From positions 2,206,001-2,270,000 of the forward strand of contig NZ_CP076538.1 of the NCBI RefSeq assembly GCF_018885265.1: 64,000 nt of DNA. The letters are read 5' to 3'. Within the stretch, counting starts at the first letter, position 1, and each line of letters begins with the position of its first letter. The position numbers and the translations under genes are program-made. This document shows positions 14,319 to 22,634 of this stretch, piece after piece. Source of the stretch: Amycolatopsis aidingensis. Lineage in GTDB: Bacteria > Actinomycetota > Actinomycetes > Mycobacteriales > Pseudonocardiaceae. Below the pieces are notes generated by a model. It searched no databases. It saw nothing but the letters and a program-made list of their open reading frames with translations, and was not told the DNA's origin.

Positions 14319-17174
14319 GTGCGACACGACGTGCGAGACACCCTGCGGCAGCGCCTTGCCGGGCAGGTGGCCGGGGAGATCGCGGTCGACCCGGCCAGCC
14401 TGGCGCTCTACACCACCGACGCCTCCAACTACCGGCACCCTCCGCTGGGCGTGCTGCTGCCAAGGGACGCCGAGGACGTGCTGGCGGCCGTCGCGGCCTG
14501 CCGCGAGCTGGGGGTGCCCATCGTGGCCAGGGGCGGCGGCACCAGCATCGCGGGCAACGCCTGCGGCCCAGGGCTGGTGCTGGACACCTCGCGGTACTTC
14601 GCCGGGGTGCACGCACTGGATCCGGCCGCCAGGACCGCGCGGGTCGCGCCCGGCACGGTGCTGGACGACCTGCAGGCGGTCGCCGCCCCGCATGGCCTGC
14701 GTTACGGTCCGGATCCGTCCACGCACAGCCGGTGCACGATCGGCGGTATGATCGGCAACAACGCCTGCGGCTCGCACTCGGTGGCCTGGGGCCGCACCGC
14801 GGACACGGTGCGGGAGCTGGACGTGCTGCTGTACGACGGCACCCGGATGACCGTCGGCCGCAGCTCACCGTCCGAACTGGACGGCAAGGCGGCCCTGCCC
14901 GGCACCGAGGGGCGGGTCTACCGCCAGCTGCGGGACCTGGTGCGGAGCAACCTCGCGCTGCTGCGTACCGAGCTGTCCACCTGGCCGCGCCGGGTCTCCG
15001 GGTACGGGCTGGAGCACCTGTTGCCGGAGAACGGCTTCGACCTGGCCAGGGCACTGGTCGGCAGCGAGGGCACCTGCGTGACCGTGCTCGGCGCCGAGCT
15101 GGAACTCACCGAACTGCCCCGGTACCGGGCGCTCGCGGTGCTCGGGTTCACCGAGGACGTGGCGGCCGCCGACGCCGTGCCCGCCATCCTGCCCGCCGCG
15201 CCGCTCACCGTGGAGGGGGTGGACGCCGAGCTGGTCGGCCTGCTCGCCGCCGCCCGGACCGAGGACCTGCCCGCGGGCGGGGCCTGGCTGTTCGTGGAGT
15301 TCGGCGGGGACGAGCCGGGACAGGCGCAGCAGCGAGCGCACCAGCTGGCCGTCGAACTGGGCACGGCGATCACCGGGCACGTGGTGCTCACCGATCCGGC
15401 CGCACAGCGCAGGCTATGGCGGATCAGGGAGGAGGGCGCCGGGCTGGCCACCCGGCGCGCGGACGGTTCCGAGGCCTGGCCAGGCTGGGAGGACGCGGCC
15501 GTCCCGCCCGAACGGCTGGGCGCGTACCTGCGCGAGTTCAAGCAGCTGATGCGCAGGCACGGACGCAGTAGCGTGGTCTACGGGCACTACGGCGAGGGCT
15601 GTCTGCACCTGCGGCTGGATTTCGACCTGCTGTCCGGGCCGGGGGTCGCCGGGTTCCGCTCCTTCCTCGAGGAGGCGGCCGACCTGGTCGCAGCGCATGG
15701 CGGGTCCCTTTCCGGCGAGCACGGCGACGGGCAGGCCCGCTCCGAGTTGCTGCCCAGGATGTACAGCGCGGAGGCGCTGGAGCTGTTCGAACGGTTCAAG
15801 ACGGTCTTCGACCCTGACGGCCGGATGAACCCCGGGGTGCTGGTGCGGCCCCGGCCGGTGGACGCGGACCTGCGGGTGCGCATCGCCCCGCCGGAGATCG
15901 AGCGGCGCACCGTGCTCGGCTACCCCGAGGACCACGGCAGCTTCGGCGAGGCGATGCGGCGCTGCGTCGGCGTTGGCAAGTGCCGCAACACCAGCGGCGG
16001 CGGGGTGATGTGCCCGAGCTACCGGGCCACCCGCGAGGAGCAGCACTCCACCCGGGGCAGGGCGCATCTGCTCGCCGAGATGATCAACGGTGAGCTGATC
16101 ACCGATGGCTGGCGGTCGAAGGAGGTGCACGAGGCGCTGGACCTGTGCCTTTCCTGTAAGGGCTGCCTTTCCGACTGCCCCGTCGATGTCGACATGGCGA
16201 CCTACAAGGCCGAGTTCTATCACCAGCACTACCGGCGCAGGCTGCGCCCTGCCGCGCACTACTCGATGGGCTGGTTGCCGCTGTGGTTGCGCGCGGCCGC
16301 GCTGAGCCCACGGCTGGCCAACGGGGTCACCGTCCGTCCGCGGGCCGCGGCGCTGCTGAAGCGGCTCGGGGGCATCGCGCCGCAGCGGCGATTGCCCGCC
16401 TTCGCGGCCACCCCGTTCACCCGCGCCCGCCGGGACCTGCGCCGCGGTCCCGAGCCCGGGGCGCGGCAGCCGGTGCTGCTGTGGCCGGACTCGTTCAACA
16501 ACTACTTCACCCCCGGAGTGCTGGAAGCCGCCGTGGAGGTGCTCGGTGCGGCCGGATACCAGGTGGTGCTGCCGGAGCGCGGGGTGTGCTGCGGGTTGAC
16601 CTGGGTGTCCACCGGGCAGCTCGGGGTGGCGCGCAGGGTGCTGCGCCGCACCATCGGCGTGCTGCGGCCCTACCTGGAAGCCGGTTACCGGGTCGCAGGC
16701 CTGGAACCGAGCTGTACCGCGCTGTTCCGGGGCGACCTGGGGCACCTGCTGCCGGGGGAGGACACCGCCGCCCTGCTCGCCGAGCGGACGCACACGCTGG
16801 CCGAGCTGCTGGCCGAGGCCGATCCGCCCTGGCGCGGGCTGGACCTGGACGCGGTCAGCCAGGTGCACTGCCACCAGCACGCGGTCCTCGGGTTCGCCGC
16901 CGAGGAGCGGGTGCTGGCCGACGCCGGGGTCCGGAATTCCACATTGGACACCGGATGTTGTGGGCTCGCCGGGAACTTCGGCTTCGAGCGCGGGCACTAC
17001 GAGGTGTCGTTGGCCTGCGCGCAGGACCGGCTGCTGCCCGCGCTGCGCGAGACGCCGCGGGACACCGTGGTGATCTCGGACGGGTTCAGCTGCCGGACCC
17101 AGATCGCGCAGGAATCGGACCGGACCGCGGTGCACCTGGCCGAGGTGCTCCGGCGTGGGCTGGAGCCCTCATGA
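14319..17174 (+). CDS. FAD-linked oxidase / Fe-S oxidoreductase (YdiJ-like D-2-hydroxyacid dehydrogenase)
   Basis: The product of about 951 aa joins a vanillyl-alcohol-oxidase-type FAD half to an Fe-S half. FAD-binding segment: 'VPIVARGGGTSIAGNACG' (about 60-77) and 'CTIGGMIGNNACGSHS'. FAD-oxidase C-terminal domain: 'HYGEGCLHLRLDFDL' and 'SGEHGDGQARSELLPRMY'. Fe-S cysteines: 'CVGVGKCRNT...MCPSY' and 'CLSCKGCLSDCPVDVDMATYKAEF'. Two CCG modules end the protein ('GVCCGLTW', 'TGCCGLAGNFGFERG'). This order is that of YdiJ/D-2-hydroxyglutarate or D-lactate dehydrogenases feeding the respiratory chain. The GTG at 14319 is the best start by N-terminal fit; a GTG at 14331 is possible. It overlaps the next gene by 4 bases (ATGA). 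Confidence 0.88.
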   Translation: MRHDVRDTLRQRLAGQVAGEIAVDPASLALYTTDASNYRHPPLGVLLPRDAEDVLAAVAACRELGVPIVARGGGTSIAGNACGPGLVLDTSRYFAGVHALDPAARTARVAPGTVLDDLQAVAAPHGLRYGPDPSTHSRCTIGGMIGNNACGSHSVAWGRTADTVRELDVLLYDGTRMTVGRSSPSELDGKAALPGTEGRVYRQLRDLVRSNLALLRTELSTWPRRVSGYGLEHLLPENGFDLARALVGSEGTCVTVLGAELELTELPRYRALAVLGFTEDVAAADAVPAILPAAPLTVEGVDAELVGLLAAARTEDLPAGGAWLFVEFGGDEPGQAQQRAHQLAVELGTAITGHVVLTDPAAQRRLWRIREEGAGLATRRADGSEAWPGWEDAAVPPERLGAYLREFKQLMRRHGRSSVVYGHYGEGCLHLRLDFDLLSGPGVAGFRSFLEEAADLVAAHGGSLSGEHGDGQARSELLPRMYSAEALELFERFKTVFDPDGRMNPGVLVRPRPVDADLRVRIAPPEIERRTVLGYPEDHGSFGEAMRRCVGVGKCRNTSGGGVMCPSYRATREEQHSTRGRAHLLAEMINGELITDGWRSKEVHEALDLCLSCKGCLSDCPVDVDMATYKAEFYHQHYRRRLRPAAHYSMGWLPLWLRAAALSPRLANGVTVRPRAAALLKRLGGIAPQRRLPAFAATPFTRARRDLRRGPEPGARQPVLLWPDSFNNYFTPGVLEAAVEVLGAAGYQVVLPERGVCCGLTWVSTGQLGVARRVLRRTIGVLRPYLEAGYRVAGLEPSCTALFRGDLGHLLPGEDTAALLAERTHTLAELLAEADPPWRGLDLDAVSQVHCHQHAVLGFAAEERVLADAGVRNSTLDTGCCGLAGNFGFERGHYEVSLACAQDRLLPALRETPRDTVVISDGFSCRTQIAQESDRTAVHLAEVLRRGLEPS

Positions 17175-18319
17175 GCCTGCCACTGGACGGGATCACGGTC
17201 CTGGCGCTGGAGCAGGCCGTGGCCGCGCCGCTGGCCACCCGCCAGCTCGGCGACCTCGGCGCACGGGTGATCAAGATCGAGCGGCCGGGAACCGGGGACT
17301 TCGCCCGCGAGTTCGACCAGACCGTGCGCGGGCTGTCCAGCCATTTCGTCTGGCTCAACCGGAACAAGGAAAGCCTTGTGCTCGACCTCAAGGACCCGGC
17401 CGAGCGGCCGGTGCTGGAGGCGCTGCTGGATCGGGCGGACGTGCTGGTACAGAACCTTGCCCCGGGCGCGGCCGACCGGCTGGGCCTGGGAGCCGAGGCG
17501 GTGCGCGCGAACCGGCCGGGGCTGATCACCTGTGCGATCTCCGGCTACGGCAGCACCGGGCCCTACCGGGATCGCAAGGCATACGACCTGCTGGTGCAGT
17601 GTGAGGCCGGGGTTGTCTCGCTCACCGGGACTCCGGCCGAGCCCGCGAAGGCCGGCATCCCGGTGGCCGACATCGCGGCCGGGATGTACGCCTACAGCGG
17701 GGTGCTCACCGCGCTGTACGAGCGGGAACGGACCGGGCAGGGCTGCGGCTTCGAAGTGTCCATGTTGGACGCTCTCGGCGAGTGGGTCGGCTTCCCCTAC
17801 TTCTACGCCGGTTACGGCGGCAGCCCGCCACCACGCAACGGGGCACGGCATGCCGCGATCTCGCCCTACGGCCCCTACCGGACCGGGGACGGCGCCACGG
17901 TGTTCATCGGGGTGCAGAACGAGCGGGAGTGGACGGCGCTGTGTGAGCGGGTGCTCCGGCGGCCGGAGCTGGTGCGCGACCCGCGGTTCGCGGGCAACGC
18001 GGCGCGGGTGGAGCACGATGCGGAACTGACCGGGCTGATCGAGCAGGCACTCGCCGGCTCCCCGGCCGAGGAGGTGCAGCGGCGGCTGGACGAGGCCGGG
18101 ATCGCCAACGCCAGGATGCGCGATATGGCCGAGTTCGCCGAGCACCCGCAGCTCGCCGCGGCACAGCGCTGGGCGGAGGTCGGTTCCCCCGCGGGCCCGC
18201 TGCGTACCCTGCTGCCGCCGGTACGGGTGCCCGGCAGGCAACCGCGGCTGGACCCGGTGCCGGAGCTGGGCGAGCACACCACCGCGATCCGGGCCGAGTT
18301 CGGATTCGGGGACCGGTGA
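17171..18319 (+). CDS. CaiB/BaiF-type CoA transferase
   Basis: The 382-aa product is a class III CoA transferase, moving CoA between carboxylic acids through an aspartyl-CoA intermediate. The N-terminal 'LPLDGITVLALEQAVAAPLATRQLGDLGARVIKIERPGTGDFAR' layout, 'NRNKESLVLDLKDP' and 'SGYGSTGPYRDRKAYDLLVQCEAG' are typical; the catalytic Asp is the one in 'AYDLLVQ'. The start ATG overlaps the stop of the FAD/Fe-S oxidoreductase (ATGA), so both are translated together. The pair suggests oxidation of a 2-hydroxyacid linked to CoA activation of a dicarboxylic or aromatic acid. Substrate unknown. Confidence 0.88.
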   Translation: MSLPLDGITVLALEQAVAAPLATRQLGDLGARVIKIERPGTGDFAREFDQTVRGLSSHFVWLNRNKESLVLDLKDPAERPVLEALLDRADVLVQNLAPGAADRLGLGAEAVRANRPGLITCAISGYGSTGPYRDRKAYDLLVQCEAGVVSLTGTPAEPAKAGIPVADIAAGMYAYSGVLTALYERERTGQGCGFEVSMLDALGEWVGFPYFYAGYGGSPPPRNGARHAAISPYGPYRTGDGATVFIGVQNEREWTALCERVLRRPELVRDPRFAGNAARVEHDAELTGLIEQALAGSPAEEVQRRLDEAGIANARMRDMAEFAEHPQLAAAQRWAEVGSPAGPLRTLLPPVRVPGRQPRLDPVPELGEHTTAIRAEFGFGDR

Positions 18320-18356
18320 TGCAACGCGGCGGGGACCCGGGTCCGTCCCTGGGGGC

Positions 18357-20408
18357 ATGAAGCGACTCCGCACCCCGCCACGCCCGGCAGGCCTTGCCGC
18401 CGCGCTCGTCGTCCTGCTCGCCGCGGGCCTGGTCGTGACCGACACGCTGACCAGCGATAAGCCGGGGAACCACCGGGACGCCGGTACCGAGGCCACCGGG
18501 GCGCCGCGGCTGGTCTCCTTCGACTCCTGCGCGGCCGCGCTGGAAGGGCTGCGCGAGTCGGTCCGGCCCTATGTCGGGGCGTACGGCCTTTCCGGGGCGC
18601 AGCCGTACGGGGTGCCTGCCGAGGCCGGGGCCGCCCCGGACGCCGCGGCGGTCGAGGGCAGGGGCGCGGTGCCGAACTCGGCCCCGGCTCCCGGCGCCGC
18701 CGGGGCCGAGGACGCGGGCAGCGCGGGAAAGCAACGCCCGCATTCGGGTACCAACAACCACGAACGCGGGGTCGAGGAACCGGACCTGGTGCAGACCGAC
18801 GGCAACCGGGTGGTCAGCGTGGTGGACGGGACGCTGCGGGTGGTGGACGTGGAGTCCACGGCGGTCACTGCGGAGCTGGAGCTGCCGGGCGGCCCGGCGA
18901 GCCAGTTGCTGCTGCACGGCGATCGGGCGCTGGTGCTGGCCTCCGGTGGGGTCGCGGGCAAGCCGGTCGAACCGGGCTCGGTGCGCGATCCCGGTTTCGC
19001 GCCGGAGCCGGGTGGCCTGCGGTCCAGGCTGGTGCTGGTGGATCTGGCCGGCCCGGCGCGGGTGGTCGGCACCCTGGAACTGGACGGCGAGTACGTGGAT
19101 GCCAGGGCGATCGAGGGGCGGGCCCGGATCGTGGTCCGCTCAGTGCCCCGGCTGCCGTTCACCCAGCCGCACGAGGCAGGCTCCGCTGGCAGCGCGCTGC
19201 GGGAGAACCGGGAGATCCTGGAAGCCTCCTCGATCGAGGACTGGCTGCCTCGCTACGAGCTGACCGGGGACGGGACCCGGCAGGAGGGCACCCTGGTGGA
19301 CTGCGCGCGGGTGAGCCACCCGGACACCTACAGCGGGACCGCCATGCTCACCGTGCTCACCGTCGAGCTCTCCGGCAGGCTCGGCACCGGTGACCCGGTG
19401 TCCATTGTGGCCGAAGGGGACACCGTGTACGGCACGGAGTCCAGCCTCTACGTGGCCGACGACGGGTATCCCACCGCCATTCCGATGGCGGGCGGGCGGA
19501 TGCCGATGCCGGAGGGAAAGCGGCAGCACCGGCGGACCGAGATCCACCAGTTCGACCTCGCCCGCCAGGGACCGCCGCGGCATGTGGCCTCCGGCTCGGT
19601 CGAGGGGACCCTGCTGAACCAGTACTCGCTCTCCGAGCACGAGGGCCACCTCCGGGTGGCGACCACCACCGGGGCCGGGGGCATGCCACGCGGGCCCGAC
19701 CAGGTGCCGGACTCGGTGAGCGCGGTGACCGTACTGGGCCGCGAGGGTTCCGAGCTCACCCAGGTGGGCAGGGTCGGCGGACTCGGCAAGGGGGAGCGGA
19801 TCTATGCCGTGCGTTTCGTCGGGCCGGTCGGCTATGTGGTGACCTTCCGGGAGACCGACCCGCTGTACACCCTGGACCTCGCCGACCCCACCGCGCCACG
19901 GGCGGTGGGCGAACTGAAGATCACCGGCTACTCGGCGTACCTGCACGACGCAGGTTCGGGCAGGCTGATCGGGGTCGGCCAGGAGGCGGACCGGCAGGGA
20001 CGCACCAGTGGGTTGCAGGTCTCACTGTTCGACGTCGGCGACCCGGCCACGCCGGCCAGGATCGCCCAGCATCAGGTGCCGGGCGCGCGGTCCGAGGTCG
20101 AGTCGGACCCGCACGCCTTCCTGTACTGGCCGCCGATCGGGCTGATCGTGCTGCCCTACACCAGCCCGCCGACCGGGCCGGACTGGCGGCACGGTGGCGG
20201 TGCGCTGGTGCTCAGGCTGGACGAGCGGGGCCTCACCGAGGTCGGCACCGTACGGCAGCCAGCGGGTTCCGGTGTCGCCGCGGACGGGGTCGTGCGCAGG
20301 GCGATGGTGATCGGCGACCGGCTGTGGACGGTGTCCAGCGAGGGCGCGCTGGTCTCCCAGGTGGCGGAAGGCGGTACCAGCAGGATGGCCTGGATACCGT
20401 TCGGCTGA
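18357..20408 (+). CDS. Secreted beta-propeller domain protein
   Basis: The 683-aa product starts with MKRLR and a hydrophobic segment (residues about 10-29), acting as a signal peptide or anchor. A disordered Ala/Gly/Pro-rich linker follows (about 75-135). From 'ERGVEEPDLVQTDGNRVVSVVDGTLRVVDV' the protein matches the actinomycete and archaeal 'beta propeller' family with this N-terminal signature; repeated blades with 'GxxxxVVTFRETDPLYTLDLADPTAPRAVGELKITGYSAYLH' fill the C-terminal two thirds. No catalytic residues are known for this family. It stands alone between a CoA transferase gene and a convergent TetR gene (15-base gap). Confidence 0.82.
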   Translation: MKRLRTPPRPAGLAAALVVLLAAGLVVTDTLTSDKPGNHRDAGTEATGAPRLVSFDSCAAALEGLRESVRPYVGAYGLSGAQPYGVPAEAGAAPDAAAVEGRGAVPNSAPAPGAAGAEDAGSAGKQRPHSGTNNHERGVEEPDLVQTDGNRVVSVVDGTLRVVDVESTAVTAELELPGGPASQLLLHGDRALVLASGGVAGKPVEPGSVRDPGFAPEPGGLRSRLVLVDLAGPARVVGTLELDGEYVDARAIEGRARIVVRSVPRLPFTQPHEAGSAGSALRENREILEASSIEDWLPRYELTGDGTRQEGTLVDCARVSHPDTYSGTAMLTVLTVELSGRLGTGDPVSIVAEGDTVYGTESSLYVADDGYPTAIPMAGGRMPMPEGKRQHRRTEIHQFDLARQGPPRHVASGSVEGTLLNQYSLSEHEGHLRVATTTGAGGMPRGPDQVPDSVSAVTVLGREGSELTQVGRVGGLGKGERIYAVRFVGPVGYVVTFRETDPLYTLDLADPTAPRAVGELKITGYSAYLHDAGSGRLIGVGQEADRQGRTSGLQVSLFDVGDPATPARIAQHQVPGARSEVESDPHAFLYWPPIGLIVLPYTSPPTGPDWRHGGGALVLRLDERGLTEVGTVRQPAGSGVAADGVVRRAMVIGDRLWTVSSEGALVSQVAEGGTSRMAWIPFG

Positions 20409-20423
20409 CCCGCAGGGCCGGGT

Positions 20424-21026
20424 TCAGCACCCTTGCCCGGTGTCGCCGTCGTCCTTGGGCGAGCTGTGTTCCAGCAGGTTGCGCAGGGCGCCAAGGACAA
20501 GGGCGCACACGGTGTCCGGCTCGGCCTCGCGCAGCGGTCCGGTTCCGCTCACCCCGCGCAACAGGCCGATGCCGAGCACCCAGGCCAGTGCGAGGTCCGC
20601 GCGCAGCCTGGCGTCCTCCTGGTCGGTGAGCCCGGCCAGGGCGCGCAGGTACTCCTCGCCGAGTTCCTGGCGGATGGCCGCGGCGGCGCCGCCGTTGCCG
20701 GTGGAGCGCAGCAGGGTCTCCAGCGAGCGGTCCCGTTGCCCCGACGCGTCCGGCTCGAGCATGCCGCGCAGGGTGGTCTCCAGCAGCCGTTCCGGTGGGG
20801 TGCCTTCCAGGTTCTCCCTGCCGCGTGCGGCCATCACCGCCTCGAACAGGGCATCCTTCGAGCCGAAGTAGCGAAACAGCAGGGCCTGGTTCACCTCCGC
20901 CCTGCGGGCGATCGCGCGTACCGTGGTGCGGTCGAACCCGCGTTCGGCGAACAGGCTTGCCGCGGCGTCGAGCAGCGCCCGCTTGGTCGCCGCTGCGTCC
21001 CGGCGCCGGGGCTGTCCTTCTCCCAT
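20424..21026 (-). CDS. TetR-family regulator, divergent from the P450 gene
   Basis: From the ATG at 21026 the product is 200 aa. The N-terminal helix-turn-helix is typical: 'ALLDAAASLFAERGFDRTTV' and 'AIARRAEVNQALLFRYFGSKDALFEAVM' (residues about 15-65). The C-terminal ligand domain is unassigned. A perfect 20-bp palindrome (21131-21150) lies between this gene and the P450 gene and is the natural operator. The upstream GTG (18 codons earlier) is an alternative start. Confidence 0.88.
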   Translation of the reverse strand: MGEGQPRRRDAAATKRALLDAAASLFAERGFDRTTVRAIARRAEVNQALLFRYFGSKDALFEAVMAARGRENLEGTPPERLLETTLRGMLEPDASGQRDRSLETLLRSTGNGGAAAAIRQELGEEYLRALAGLTDQEDARLRADLALAWVLGIGLLRGVSGTGPLREAEPDTVCALVLGALRNLLEHSSPKDDGDTGQGC

Positions 21027-21101
21027 CACCGGCTCGTGGTCCACAGCGGACACCGTAACCCGCCGGTCGTTCGGGTCACCCGAATGCCGTGGGTGACGAC
21101 G

Positions 21102-21131
21102 TTGACGCTCAGGGTGCCCGACCCCTACCGT
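21102..21131 (+). promoter_or_regulatory. Probable promoter of the P450 operon
   Basis: TTGACG (21102-21107) and TACCGT (21126-21131) are spaced by 18 bases. The expected start point near 21138 falls within the palindrome 21131-21150, fitting repression by the divergent TetR protein. Confidence 0.5.
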
Positions 21132-21150
21132 TGTAAGCAGCTGCTTACAA
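21131..21150. promoter_or_regulatory. Perfect 20-bp palindromic operator
   Basis: TTGTAAGCAGCTGCTTACAA reads the same on both strands. It lies between the TetR gene and the P450 gene, 20 bases before the P450 start codon, a typical place for a TetR operator. Confidence 0.8.
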
Positions 21151-21170
21151 CTGATCCGGGGGACCTGCCG

Positions 21171-22358
21171 ATGAGCACTACCGACGATGTCGTCGCTTAC
21201 CCGTTCAACGATTCCGAAGGCCTGGAACTGGACCCTGCCTATGCCGCCGCGCAGGAGCGCGCCGGCATGATCAAGGTGCGGTTGCCGTTCGGTGAGCCCG
21301 CCTGGCTGGCCACCCGGTACGCCGACGCCCGGTTGGTGCTCGGCGACCGGCGGTTCTCCAGGGCGGCCGCCGCCGAACACGACGAGCCGCGGCCGACTCC
21401 CGGGCAGCGCTCGGACGGGATCCTGGCGATGGATCCGCCCGACCACACCCGGCTGCGCACCCTGGTGGCCAAGGCCTTCACCACCCGCAGGGTCGAGGAA
21501 CTGCGGCCGCGGGTGCGCACGCTGGCCACCGGCCTGCTGGACGAGCTGATCGAGGCGGGCCCGCCAGCGGACCTGGTCGAGGGTTTCGCCCTGCCGCTTC
21601 CGGTCGCGGTGATCTGTGAGCTGCTCGGCGTGCCCGCGAGCGACCGGCCGCTGTTTCGGGTGTGGAGCGATGCCGCGTTGTCCACCAGCCGGATGACCGC
21701 CGCGGAGTTCGAGTCGAACCAGGAGCAGTTGCGCGAGTACATCGCCGGGCATATCGCCCGGCGCAGGGCCGAGCCCGCCGACGACCTGATGACCGCGCTG
21801 ATCGAGGCGCGGGACGTCCGGGACCGGTTGTCCGAGCTGGAAATGGTCGATCTGTGTATCGGCATCCTGATCGCCGGGCACGAGACCACGGCGACCCAGA
21901 TCCCGAACTTCGTGCACGTGCTGCTGGACCATCCGGCGGAACTGGCCAGGCTGCGCGCGGAACCGGAGCTGATCCCGGCGGCGGTGGAGGAACTGCTCCG
22001 TTTCGTGCCGCTCGGTGCCGGGGCGGGGTTCGCCCGCTATGCCACCGAGGATGTCGAGGTCGGTGGGGTACTGGTACGGGCTGGGGAGCCGGTGCTGGTC
22101 GCCATCGGCGCCGCGAACCGGGACGGCCTGCGGTTCGACGCACCGGACACCCTGCGCTTCGATCGGGAGAGCAACCAGCATCTCGGCTTCGGGCACGGGG
22201 TGCATCACTGCCTCGGTGCCCCGCTGGCCCGGCTGGAGTTGCAGGAGGCGCTGCGCGCGCTGCTGGCCAGGATGCCCGGCCTCGAGCTGGCCGGGGACGT
22301 GGCCTGGAAGGCGGAAATGCTGGTCCGCGGGCCGCGCACGATGCCGGTGCGGTGGTGA
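21171..22358 (+). CDS. Cytochrome P450
   Basis: The 395-aa product is a soluble bacterial P450. The I-helix oxygen-activation motif is AGHETT, the ExxR pair is in 'VEELLRF', and the heme-thiolate loop is FGHGVHHCLG. 'MDPPDHTRLRTLVAKAFT' is the usual bacterial helix C region. The ATG at 21171 has GGGGGA upstream. A ferredoxin gene follows after 3 bases, forming an electron-transfer pair; no ferredoxin reductase is nearby. The TetR operator upstream suggests substrate-inducible expression. Substrate and CYP family cannot be read. Confidence 0.95.
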   Translation: MSTTDDVVAYPFNDSEGLELDPAYAAAQERAGMIKVRLPFGEPAWLATRYADARLVLGDRRFSRAAAAEHDEPRPTPGQRSDGILAMDPPDHTRLRTLVAKAFTTRRVEELRPRVRTLATGLLDELIEAGPPADLVEGFALPLPVAVICELLGVPASDRPLFRVWSDAALSTSRMTAAEFESNQEQLREYIAGHIARRRAEPADDLMTALIEARDVRDRLSELEMVDLCIGILIAGHETTATQIPNFVHVLLDHPAELARLRAEPELIPAAVEELLRFVPLGAGAGFARYATEDVEVGGVLVRAGEPVLVAIGAANRDGLRFDAPDTLRFDRESNQHLGFGHGVHHCLGAPLARLELQEALRALLARMPGLELAGDVAWKAEMLVRGPRTMPVRW

Positions 22359-22361
22359 GCG

Positions 22362-22580
22362 ATGAGCTGGCGAGCCGAGATCGACGCCGCCAGTTGCGTG
22401 GCGTCCGGGACGTGCGCCGCACTGGCACCGGAGTTGTTCACGCTGGGGGATGAGCACGCCCGACCGGTGGCCCCCGAGTTCGAACCGGACGAGCTGGCCC
22501 TGGACGCCGCCGACTCCTGCCCCGGGATGGCCATCACGATCCGGGACGCCGAGGGCACCGAGATCGGCCCGCGGGAGTAG
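22362..22580 (+). CDS. 3Fe-4S ferredoxin
   Basis: The 72-aa protein has the P450-associated ferredoxin pattern: 'CVASGTCAALAPELF' supplies two cysteines and 'CPGMAI' a third. The position where a fourth cysteine stands in 4Fe-4S ferredoxins is Ala, fitting a 3Fe-4S cluster. It lies 3 bases after the P450 stop codon and is the likely electron donor to it. Confidence 0.9.
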   Translation: MSWRAEIDAASCVASGTCAALAPELFTLGDEHARPVAPEFEPDELALDAADSCPGMAITIRDAEGTEIGPRE

Positions 22581-22634
22581 GCGACGGGTGCTGTCCGGCG
22601 CCCTTCGGATCGACGGCCACGGGCGCTGGGCAGA

